From Spirochaetales bacterium (GTDB taxonomy: Bacteria > Spirochaetota > Spirochaetia > DSM-27196 > SKKC01), in assembly GCA_007126865.1 (NCBI GenBank), contig SLAN01000201.1, positions 1 through 5,182 of the forward strand: a stretch of 5,182 nucleotides of DNA. Reading direction: 5' to 3'. Below, piece by piece: positions 1 to 5,182 of the stretch; positions within the stretch are counted from its first letter, which is position 1; the number at the start of each line of letters is the position of its first letter. Both the position numbers and the translations under genes were made by a program. The notes under the pieces are model-generated. The model did no database searches. It was not told where the DNA came from and worked only from the letters and a program-made list of their open reading frames with translations.

Positions 1-723
1 GAAATTCTTTTCGCGATAACGGGTTGATTCCAGGCGAATCTGGCGAAAGCCCGGTTCCGAAAAGAAAACGGCCGACTCCAGCTCCTCATCGTCGACGTAT
101 ACTGTCGTCTCTGGAAGCTCATGACGGGAAATTTCGTTCCCCTCCGGATCGATGAACTCGAGGGCGACTTCGCCGACCCCACGGGAGACCGGTTTGATGC
201 CCACACTCACTCTTCGCGAGCTGAGATCGTCGGGCAGTCCCTTGCCCACAGGTATAAAGGTGAGAGCAATCGGATACTCATCGGGATCCGGAGGTTCATC
301 GACTCGGCGATAACCCGCCGGCGCACGGTGGGAGGTTCGGCTAATCGGTACCTCAATGCGTGCCGGGCTCTCGGTTACAAGCGGCTGAAAGTGCAGCCGG
401 CGGCCTCGCGTGTTGAGTGTACCGAGACCGGGATTCTCCTCGTCCAGCGATCCGTAGAGGAGCGCAGCGATCGTAACGTCGGCTCGCTCGGCAATCTCCT
501 CCGGCAGGTGGACGGTAATCTCCAGTGCATCGACGAATCGATGGCGATCGATGTCCAGTATTACGATATCCGCCGGAGTCAACTCGTAATCGATTTCTTC
601 GAGAGCGTTTGCACTGAACGTGTGTAAATCGACGACATTACCGTAGACCGACTCGAACGCGGATACGAGAGCCGGTATCGTGAGAAGAATCAGTACGGAA
701 AGTACGGTCCGAATCACGTTCAT
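1..723 (-). CDS. Uncharacterised secreted protein, C-terminus beyond window (possible PEGA-like segment)
   Basis: The frame is open without a stop from an ATG at 723 to base 1, giving 241 residues; the stop lies outside the window. The first 22 residues look like a Sec signal peptide: MNVIRT, then a hydrophobic stretch (VLSVLILLTIPALV), then VSA before F23, so the protein is probably exported. I do not recognise the family. The mature part is rich in beta-prone, acidic sequence with no cysteines and no clear catalytic motif. Around residues 207-241 the pattern VYVDDEELES, then EPGFRQIRLES and Y-R, resembles PEGA-type surface repeats (a short VDG-like turn, then PG-x-x-x-I-R-L, then Y). This is a weak resemblance. 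The start is 2 nt after the TGA of the M23 peptidase gene, with a weak GGGA (732-735) 8 nt upstream, so it is probably co-transcribed and may be translationally coupled. High confidence that it is a gene, low for function. Confidence 0.85.
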   Translation of the reverse strand, partial: MNVIRTVLSVLILLTIPALVSAFESVYGNVVDLHTFSANALEEIDYELTPADIVILDIDRHRFVDALEITVHLPEEIAERADVTIAALLYGSLDEENPGLGTLNTRGRRLHFQPLVTESPARIEVPISRTSHRAPAGYRRVDEPPDPDEYPIALTFIPVGKGLPDDLSSRRVSVGIKPVSRGVGEVALEFIDPEGNEISRHELPETTVYVDDEELESAVFFSEPGFRQIRLESTRYREKNF

Positions 724-725
724 AA

Positions 726-1727
726 TCAAGATCCCGGAATAAATCGAAGCGGATTGCGAGCCTCGCCGCGCACCCGTATCTCGAAGTGCAGATGCGGACC
801 GGTGCTCAACCCGGTGTTGCCGACCGAACCGATAATCCGCCCGGCCTGTATCTCGCCTCCCGATTCTACTGCAATATCGAGCAAATGCCCATAGAAGCTG
901 GTAAAAATTTCATCGTGCTCCAGAATGACGTAATTCCCATACACCCGGTCGAATCCTGTCTCGGCGACGACCCCTTCTCTCACCGCCCGAACCGGCGCCC
1001 CGGGTGTAGCAGCCATATCGATGCCGGTATGGAAACTCGGTCTTCCGGTGAACGGGCTCCGCCTCGTGCCGAAGTCGGAGGTGATTCGGTACACATCGAG
1101 CGGACTGCGGAATAGCACGCCGAGGAACGCACGGCGTTCGGCGGCAGTGAAGTCATCTCCGGGATAGAAGTAGTAACGTCTCTGTTCACCGCCATGGGAC
1201 ACGACGGCCTCAATTCCTTCCCGATCGACGGTCCTGTCCCGTCGGTCATCCGGGTCGCTCGGTGTCGGTAACTCGGGGTCGGCTTCATCGGTGTGCGGTG
1301 ATTCCAGCTCCAGCTTCTCGGGCGGAAGGCGGCCGCTGAGCATGTATTCCAGGTCACTGTCGGGGCTCACCGGAGCGAACACCCCCGGTTGATTCGGGAT
1401 CAGGATCTCGTCGACATCGGAGGGAAAGCGTGCCTCACTCAGACCGTTCAGCGTGGCGAGCGTCGCATGAGAGAGCGTAAGTCGAGACGATACGCGAAGA
1501 AACGTATCCTCTTCGTTGAGGCGATAGCGGAACAGCGCGAGCGCCGGAGGATCCGCGCCTGTTCGCGAGGAGCGATGAAACGCCGATATATCGTTCTGAA
1601 CCTGGCGGAAAAGCATGTCGGCGTTGTCGAGCGACGAGATAAGCGGATACTCCGAGGATGCAGCGATCTGTGCGACGGCGATCAGGAACGCAGCAAACGC
1701 TGCGATTCCGAGCTTGTCGGACTTCAT
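726..1727 (-). CDS. Secreted M23-family zinc metallopeptidase with LysM-like N-terminal region
   Basis: A 333-residue exported peptidoglycan hydrolase candidate. Residues 1-23 form a signal peptide (MKSDK, hydrophobic core, then IAA before SSE). Residues about 67-112 look like a degenerate LysM domain: YRLNEEDTFLRVSSRL, then ATLATLNGL, then EILIPN. A charged Pro/Asp/Glu linker follows (about 136-170). The C-terminal M23 (LytM) domain spans about 210-330 and keeps every metal and catalytic residue: H233 and D237 in HTGID, H281 in YGHL, and H312/H314 in HLHFE. In this family that set defines an active endopeptidase cutting peptide cross-links in the wall, unlike the degenerate EnvC/NlpD activators. 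The ATG shares one base with the TGA of the preceding gene (TGATG). A GTG one codon earlier (1730) is an equally good start: it gives a 4-bp GTGA overlap and sits 9 nt from GGAG at 1740-1743. A longer reading to 1868 is rejected because it buries the signal peptide. Confidence 0.95.
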   Translation of the reverse strand: MKSDKLGIAAFAAFLIAVAQIAASSEYPLISSLDNADMLFRQVQNDISAFHRSSRTGADPPALALFRYRLNEEDTFLRVSSRLTLSHATLATLNGLSEARFPSDVDEILIPNQPGVFAPVSPDSDLEYMLSGRLPPEKLELESPHTDEADPELPTPSDPDDRRDRTVDREGIEAVVSHGGEQRRYYFYPGDDFTAAERRAFLGVLFRSPLDVYRITSDFGTRRSPFTGRPSFHTGIDMAATPGAPVRAVREGVVAETGFDRVYGNYVILEHDEIFTSFYGHLLDIAVESGGEIQAGRIIGSVGNTGLSTGPHLHFEIRVRGEARNPLRFIPGS

Positions 1728-2152
1728 CACCCTCGTTGTCTCCGTGGACGTCCGCCGAGATAACCGGCGGAAACGATAACCAGAGCAGAAAGCGGAATAC
1801 CGATCGTCAGCAACCCGTTCACCAGCGTTACAGCGCTCACGTAGGCGGCAGCCAGCCACACCATCCATTTTCCGGCCTGTACCAGTCGTGCGACCACGGA
1901 CACGGCACCCCCACTCCGAAGCTTTCGCACCAGCATTGCCGCGAGCAGGAACAGAACGAGAAAAGCCAATACGCCGCTGTACAGCCTCGGTGCCCAGGTG
2001 GCCGCCAGCCAGAGCGGGAGCACGATGAGAGCCGATATCAACGCCCCCGCCGTGATAACAAGCAGCGCCGCGCCGAGTACAGTCGCAATACGCCCGAAAC
2101 CGTCGAGAGCACGTTCCAGAACTGAGTCGAGGCTTTTCCGATCAGAGCTCAT
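1727..2152 (-). CDS. Small multi-spanning inner-membrane protein of unknown function
   Basis: A 141-residue, very hydrophobic protein that I cannot assign to a family. After a short charged N-terminus (MSSDRKSLDSVLERALDGF) there is a long apolar stretch at about 22-52, a second at 57-75, a basic loop (RKLRSGG, 76-82), and two closely spaced apolar stretches at about 96-111 and 113-132; the tail is strongly basic (GGRPRRQRG). This fits four transmembrane helices, with the positive-inside rule placing the basic loop and the C-terminus in the cytoplasm. No cysteine, histidine cluster or catalytic motif is seen. The ATG at 2152 is preferred over the upstream in-frame ATG at 2212 because it has GGAG 9 nt ahead and overlaps the TPR gene by only 11 bp. 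The gene's stop overlaps the start of the M23 gene, so the two are probably translated in a coupled way. It could assist the transporter or the peptidase; context alone cannot decide. Confidence 0.82.
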   Translation of the reverse strand: MSSDRKSLDSVLERALDGFGRIATVLGAALLVITAGALISALIVLPLWLAATWAPRLYSGVLAFLVLFLLAAMLVRKLRSGGAVSVVARLVQAGKWMVWLAAAYVSAVTLVNGLLTIGIPLSALVIVSAGYLGGRPRRQRG

Positions 2153-3071
2153 CGAGCATTTCTCCGTAGCGTGCCGACTGCTCAGTATGTCCGAGAGCAT
2201 CCGTGACTTCAACGAGCTCGTCCAGAATCGCCTCGGACGCGTGCCGATTGTCGGAGGCGCGGGCTACCGTCAGCGCACGTTCGAGATACTCTATTGCCTC
2301 CTCATCTCGCTCGGCCCTTCGCGAGATCGTCGCGATGGCGCGCAAACTGGCGATTATGCCGCGCGTATTCTCCATGCTTCGATCCAGCTCCAACGCCTGT
2401 CTCGCATGTTCCAGCGCTGCGTCGTACTCTCCGCTTCGGGAGGCGACCGATGCGAGCATATAGTGGTTCGAGGCGAGCTCCACGCGGCGATTGAGCTCGC
2501 TGTTGATACGTTTCGCTCGTTCGAGTTGATCGCGGGCCTCTTCGAATCGCCCGCCGCCTGCGTACGCGGCGCCGAGATTATGGCGAATTATTGCTTCCTG
2601 ACGGCGATAGTTGCGGTTTCCGTCGACCAGCTCGAGAGCTTCGTGGAAGAGGGCTTCGGCCTCGCCGTAGTTGCGTTCGCCGACGGCGAGCGAGCCGAGG
2701 TTCGCGATGCTCTCCGCTTCGATTCGCGCACTGCCGGCACGCACGGCGACCCGCCGCGCCTGTTCGTACTCTCTTCGCGCTTCGTCCCGATAGCCCTGAG
2801 CCTGCCACGTTCGGCCGACGGAGTTGTGAAGGTTGGCAATCTGTCCGAGGCTGTCGACGCTGCCGGCGAGATCGTACGCTATTTCGTAAAACGTCCGGGC
2901 CTGCTCATATTGACCGCGTCGATAGTAGTTATCTCCGTACTCGGTGTACTGAGCGGCCCGATTGCGCACGGTACGAATCTCGTCAGGCTGATCGGGAAGG
3001 GAGGAGCACGCTCCGGCGAGCAGCATAGCGCCGAGTAAGGCGAGAAGCACTCGGCTCGTGAGAGTTACCAT
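2142..3071 (-). CDS. TPR-repeat lipoprotein
   Basis: A 309-residue protein, likely lipidated and facing the periplasm. The N-terminus has a short basic/hydrophobic signal (MVTLTSRVLLALLGAMLL) ending in LAGAC with Cys22 as the probable lipidated residue. The lipobox is relaxed, because the -3 position is Ala rather than Leu; this is tolerated in spirochaetes. The rest is almost wholly tetratricopeptide repeats with the usual Gly/Tyr/Ala spacing: about 40-73, 76-109, 119-152, 160-193, 200-233 and 240-273, with a partial helix pair at 277-307. Such arrays are protein-docking scaffolds. The start is 2 nt after the TGA of the MCE gene, with GGAG 8 nt ahead. In Gram-negative bacteria the TPR lipoprotein NlpI is an adaptor for wall hydrolases, so a role linking the MCE system or the downstream M23 enzyme to partners is plausible. 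That role is inference. Confidence 0.92.
   Translation of the reverse strand: MVTLTSRVLLALLGAMLLAGACSSLPDQPDEIRTVRNRAAQYTEYGDNYYRRGQYEQARTFYEIAYDLAGSVDSLGQIANLHNSVGRTWQAQGYRDEARREYEQARRVAVRAGSARIEAESIANLGSLAVGERNYGEAEALFHEALELVDGNRNYRRQEAIIRHNLGAAYAGGGRFEEARDQLERAKRINSELNRRVELASNHYMLASVASRSGEYDAALEHARQALELDRSMENTRGIIASLRAIATISRRAERDEEAIEYLERALTVARASDNRHASEAILDELVEVTDALGHTEQSARYGEMLDEL
2162..2165 (-). promoter_or_regulatory. Ribosome binding site selecting the start of the small membrane protein
   Basis: GGAG on the minus strand, 9 nt before the ATG at 2152 and inside the last codons of the TPR gene. It supports this start over the upstream in-frame ATG at 2212, which would overlap the TPR gene by 71 bp. 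Confidence 0.6.
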
Positions 3072-3073
3072 GA

Positions 3074-4138
3074 TCAGAACTCCGCCTCCCGTAAGCTCTC
3101 GAAGCCGCCCTGCGGCTCCGGGCGTTCGGGAATACCCCGGCGTAACAGCGGATTGTTCCTCAGCCCGATGAGCACATCCTGACCGACGGCGAGAGCGTCG
3201 CGACCTTCTTCCAGCAGCCCGGCCAGCTGCGGTGCCTGCCGGCCGAAGTATCTCGTAAGCTCGTTCAACTCCTCCATCGTGTCGTTCAGCGAAATGAGCA
3301 TCGCTTCCACCTGGGTGAAGAGCCGATCGTCGTCGTCAAAGAGCGTCGCGAGCGATCCATGGGGGCCGATCAGCCGTGGAATGATCCCTTCCGGCCGGCG
3401 AAGCTCGGCGGTGAAGGCGGAGGCGTCCTCCACCATCGGACGGATCGATGCAAGAAGGGCCTCGGTTTCCGCGAGGAGCGATTCGGTCTCGGCGAGTCGC
3501 CGGCCCGCTTCCTCGATAAGACGGTTCGAGCCCTCGAACGCCTCCGCGAGCGGTCCGGCGTCGAGATCGCCGGTGAGCGTCCCGTCGACCGTTCCGAGAA
3601 TCCGGTCGGTCGAAACCAGTACGGCCTCGACACGATTGAGAACCGGGTTTATGTCGTGAAGGAGTCTGCTGATCGCGTCCGGCGGTTCCGAACGCCGGAC
3701 GAGCTCACGCTCGCGAATCGACTGCCCGAGCTCACTCGACCACTCCGGAAGCATCGATCCAGCCGCCAGCTGCTCAGCGGAATCGTGGCCGGGATGGAGA
3801 ACCATCGAGCCGCCGAAGAGCGGATTACTCGAGAACTCCACGAGAGATCCTTCGGTCACGATATCCACGAACCGGTCGAATATGACGAAATCGACATCAA
3901 CCGTGTTCTCCGCATTCAGCTCGTATCCGGTCACGCGGCCAACATCGAACCCGCGGAACTCGATCGGCATGCCGACCGTCAAGCCGCGAGCGCTCTCCAG
4001 CTCGGTGTTGAACGGATGGCGGGCCTCGAACCATCCCTGCCGTGTTCCGAGCAGTACAATGGCTCCGGCGGCGAGTATCACTCCGCCTATGACGAATATT
4101 CCGACAAGCTGGTTAACGAACCGTATCTGAAATCTCAC
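3074..4138 (-). CDS. mlaD: MlaD-like MCE-domain protein (lipid transporter substrate-binding/channel subunit)
   Basis: A 354-residue inner-membrane-anchored MCE protein. Residues 1-10 are cytoplasmic, 11-30 form the single transmembrane anchor, and about 38-118 form one MCE domain, recognisable by ARGLTVGMPIEFRGFDVGRV, then SLVEFSSNPLFGGSMVLHPG. The remaining 230 residues are mostly amphipathic helix, including a heptad-like LAETESLLAETEALLASI (215-232), and end in LRNNPLLRRGIPERP and an acidic tail. MCE proteins form hexameric rings that pass phospholipids across the periplasm, working with a MlaE-type permease and MlaF-type ATPase. The long helical tail is more like PqiB or mycobacterial Mce proteins than the short E. 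coli MlaD, so it may form a needle-like tube. The start is GTG, supported by AAAGGGG 8 nt upstream. It follows the ATPase gene by 52 bp. The symbol denotes the family, not proven orthology. Confidence 0.93.
   Translation of the reverse strand: MRFQIRFVNQLVGIFVIGGVILAAGAIVLLGTRQGWFEARHPFNTELESARGLTVGMPIEFRGFDVGRVTGYELNAENTVDVDFVIFDRFVDIVTEGSLVEFSSNPLFGGSMVLHPGHDSAEQLAAGSMLPEWSSELGQSIRERELVRRSEPPDAISRLLHDINPVLNRVEAVLVSTDRILGTVDGTLTGDLDAGPLAEAFEGSNRLIEEAGRRLAETESLLAETEALLASIRPMVEDASAFTAELRRPEGIIPRLIGPHGSLATLFDDDDRLFTQVEAMLISLNDTMEELNELTRYFGRQAPQLAGLLEEGRDALAVGQDVLIGLRNNPLLRRGIPERPEPQGGFESLREAEF
3080..3083 (-). promoter_or_regulatory. Ribosome binding site for the TPR lipoprotein gene
   Basis: GGAG on the minus strand, 8 nt before the ATG at 3071, embedded in the final codons of the MCE gene. 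A second purine-rich run, GGGAGG (3085-3090), lies 13 nt from the start and is probably too far to be the main site. Confidence 0.55.
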
Positions 4139-4190
4139 TTCACTCGCCCCTTTCGCTACAGTGCCGCTCGCTCGATCGGGAAGTCACCGG
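4139..4190. other. 52-bp gap between the ATPase and MCE genes
   Basis: This is the only intergenic spacer longer than 2 bp. It holds the ribosome binding site of the MCE gene and a small direct repeat (GTCAC-CG-GTCAC at 4184-4195, running into the ATPase stop). I see no stem followed by a T-run, so no intrinsic terminator, and no convincing -35/-10 pair. The genes on both sides are probably on the same transcript. Confidence 0.5.
4147..4153 (-). promoter_or_regulatory. Ribosome binding site for the MCE gene's GTG start
   Basis: On the minus strand this reads AAAGGGG and lies 8 nt before the GTG at 4138. It is the strongest Shine-Dalgarno-like site in the block and decides this non-ATG start. 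A nearer GTG (4140-4142) is followed almost at once by a stop in its own frame, so it is not a competitor. Confidence 0.7.
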
Positions 4191-5168
4191 TCACGTCGAC
4201 TCCGCGGAGCCGAGAAGCGACAGGAGGTCTTCGTCGTAGGCTATTGCATCACCGAGTACCTCATGCAGCACTTCGCGGACGCGTTCATCATCGGTTGCCG
4301 CTACCTCCTGCAACGTACCGTGTTCGAGGATTGTGCCGTCGGCCATGACCAGGACCCGATCGGCGAGCTGAGCGGCGATTTTCGAGTTGTGGGTTACGAT
4401 TATCAGCGTTCGTCCGTCGCGCTTCAGGGCACGAAGCCGTTCGACCATACGAGCTTGATTGGATCTGTCCACGAAGGTGGTAGGCTCGTCGAGAAAGATC
4501 ACCTCCGGTTTCGTGACTGTTGCGCGAACGAACGAGATGACCTTCGCTTCTCCCGAGCTCAGAATTGAAGGGCGTAGAGAGAGATCGCGGGCGAAGCGAA
4601 AGCCGGCGAGAGCGGCGGCGATCCGGTCCCGACGCTGTTGACGAGTGAGCTCCGGCTCCTGGTGTTCGAGCGGGAGCTCGATGTTGCGATAGATGCTCAT
4701 GTTCTGCCAGAGGGCACCTTCCTGAAAGACGAAACCGACCTGCCGGCGGAGCTCGAGCATGTCTCCATCCGACATTGGCCTGACCGGCACGCCGAGAATC
4801 GTAACCCGCCCGGCAGCGGCTGGAATGAGCCCGGCGGCAGCCTTGAGCAGCGTTGATTTGCCCGACCCGGAAAGCCCCATAATCGCGGTCGTCTTGCCAC
4901 GCTCAATAGCGGCCGAGGCATCGATTACCGGGGTGAAATCATCGAACTCAACCGTCACCGTCTCGAGCTCGACCGCAGGTGCTTCGAAAACCGGAATATC
5001 GACTACCGATTCGCCGCCGGCATCGGCCCCGCCGCCGGCTTGGACCCCGCCGCCGGCATCGGCCCCACCCGCGGCATCGGCCCCACCCGGAGCCGCGCCG
5101 GCCGCACTCGTATCAACGGTGTGCGCATTCTGTTCGTCTGCCACCTCAGGCTCGCGCATATCGGCCAC
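4191..5168 (-). CDS. mlaF: MlaF-like ABC transporter ATPase with repeat-bearing N-terminal extension
   Basis: A 325-residue cytoplasmic ABC ATPase, expected to power an MCE lipid transporter. The ABC domain runs from about 66 to 285: Walker A GLSGSGKST (98-106), Q-loop Gln149 in FVFQEGALW, signature LSSGEAK (203-209), Walker B VIFLDEP (223-229) with Glu228, a D-loop-position FVD (232-234), and switch His260 in VTHN. The GALW...IYRNIELPL stretch is typical of MlaF relatives. Two motifs deviate: the signature is LSSGE rather than LSGGQ, and the D-loop lacks the usual SALD/AGLD form. A roughly 40-residue C-terminal tail follows the core; in E. coli MlaF such a tail contacts the partner subunit. 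Residues 1-60 are an extra low-complexity region with four hexapeptide repeats. The start is GTG at 5168, with ATG at 5159 an alternative; neither has a clear ribosome binding site. The MCE gene directly downstream supports the assignment. Confidence 0.9.
   Translation of the reverse strand: MADMREPEVADEQNAHTVDTSAAGAAPGGADAAGGADAGGGVQAGGGADAGGESVVDIPVFEAPAVELETVTVEFDDFTPVIDASAAIERGKTTAIMGLSGSGKSTLLKAAAGLIPAAAGRVTILGVPVRPMSDGDMLELRRQVGFVFQEGALWQNMSIYRNIELPLEHQEPELTRQQRRDRIAAALAGFRFARDLSLRPSILSSGEAKVISFVRATVTKPEVIFLDEPTTFVDRSNQARMVERLRALKRDGRTLIIVTHNSKIAAQLADRVLVMADGTILEHGTLQEVAATDDERVREVLHEVLGDAIAYDEDLLSLLGSAEST
5013..5084 (-). repeat. Four tandem 18-bp repeats inside the ATPase gene
   Basis: Four head-to-tail 18-bp units occupy 5013-5030, 5031-5048, 5049-5066 and 5067-5084. 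The first and third are identical; the second and fourth each differ from them at three bases. A decayed fifth unit may follow (5085-5102). As 18 is a multiple of three, the array stays in frame and encodes, in protein order, GADAAG, GADAGG, GVQAGG, GADAGG (residues 29-52). Gain or loss of units would change linker length without a frameshift. Confidence 0.92.
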
Positions 5169-5170
5169 GT

Positions 5171-5182
5171 TCAGAGATAGGA
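5171..5182 (-). CDS. Possible last codons of an upstream gene (MlaE-type permease?)
   Basis: On the minus strand the edge reads as three codons (Ser-Tyr-Leu) and TGA, ending 2 nt before the GTG of the ATPase gene. The same 2-nt stop-to-start gap occurs at two other junctions in this block. MCE operons normally carry a MlaE permease next to the ATPase, so this may be its tail. Only four codons are visible, so the call rests on context and could be chance. Confidence 0.25.
   Translation of the reverse strand, partial: SYL

Noticed and set aside
121..627. A 168-codon open frame on the plus strand near the left edge
   Set aside because: The opposite strand carries an unbroken 241-codon frame with a signal peptide, correct operon spacing and the same direction as its neighbours.
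1728..1868. A 47-residue N-terminal extension of the M23 peptidase
   Set aside because: It would put arginine-rich sequence before a clear signal peptide and overlap the membrane protein gene by about 140 bp.
2153..2212. A 20-residue upstream extension of the small membrane protein
   Set aside because: It would overlap the TPR gene by 71 bp; the ATG at 2152 has a good GGAG site at 9 nt.
1998..3038. A 346-codon open frame on the plus strand
   Set aside because: It lies opposite the TPR lipoprotein and small membrane protein genes, whose products have clear repeats and membrane helices. The plus-strand translation has no recognisable domain and is a by-product of GC-rich codon use.
4139..4190. 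Terminator or promoter between the ATPase and MCE genes
   Set aside because: There is a CGATCG palindrome and a short direct repeat, but no stable stem with a following T-run and no convincing promoter boxes.
3359..4348. A 329-codon open frame on the plus strand
   Set aside because: It is antisense to the MCE gene and the end of the ATPase gene, both strongly supported, and its translation is an arginine-rich sequence without a fold.
5013..5102. CRISPR-like array
   Set aside because: The 18-bp units are directly adjacent with no spacers and are in frame within a coding gene, so this is a coding tandem repeat.

Overview
The window is a compact, single-direction gene block. Every gene I can support lies on the minus strand, so transcription runs from right to left. 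The genes are packed with 2-nt gaps, an 11-bp overlap and a stop/start overlap of 1 or 4 bp; only one gap, of 52 bp, is larger. This looks like one operon that enters from the right edge and leaves at the left edge. The DNA is moderately GC-rich (I estimate high fifties percent) and all five visible complete genes end in TGA. Two start with GTG. The protein style (an M23 peptidase with a conserved spirochaete-like catalytic domain, a MlaD-type protein ending in an 'NPLLRRGIP' motif, and a TPR lipoprotein with a relaxed lipobox) suggests a diderm bacterium, plausibly a free-living member of the Spirochaetota. That assignment is inference from recognition, not from a search.

In transcription order: (0) at the right edge, three codons plus TGA that could be the tail of an upstream gene, possibly the MlaE permease; (1) 5168-4191, a MlaF-like ABC ATPase with an unusual Ala/Gly/Asp repeat extension; (2) 4138-3074, a membrane-anchored MCE (MlaD-like) protein; (3) 3071-2142, a TPR-repeat lipoprotein; (4) 2152-1727, a small multi-spanning membrane protein of unknown function; (5) 1727-726, a secreted LysM-like/M23 zinc peptidase with all metal ligands present; (6) 723 to beyond base 1, an uncharacterised secreted protein, incomplete in the window, with a possible PEGA-like segment near its visible end.

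The first two genes form the core of an MCE-type lipid transporter: a cytoplasmic ATPase drives a permease (outside the window) and the MCE protein provides a periplasmic lipid channel. The downstream genes are all envelope proteins: a lipoprotein scaffold, an inner-membrane protein, a peptidoglycan hydrolase and a secreted protein. The co-transcription of phospholipid trafficking with a wall hydrolase and a TPR lipoprotein is the most interesting aspect. One reading is an envelope module in which wall remodelling accompanies lipid transport across the periplasm; this is inference from gene order only.

There is no sign of RNA genes, mobile elements, CRISPR, or phage. I see no convincing promoter or terminator inside the block. 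There is no gene-free stretch above 52 bases.
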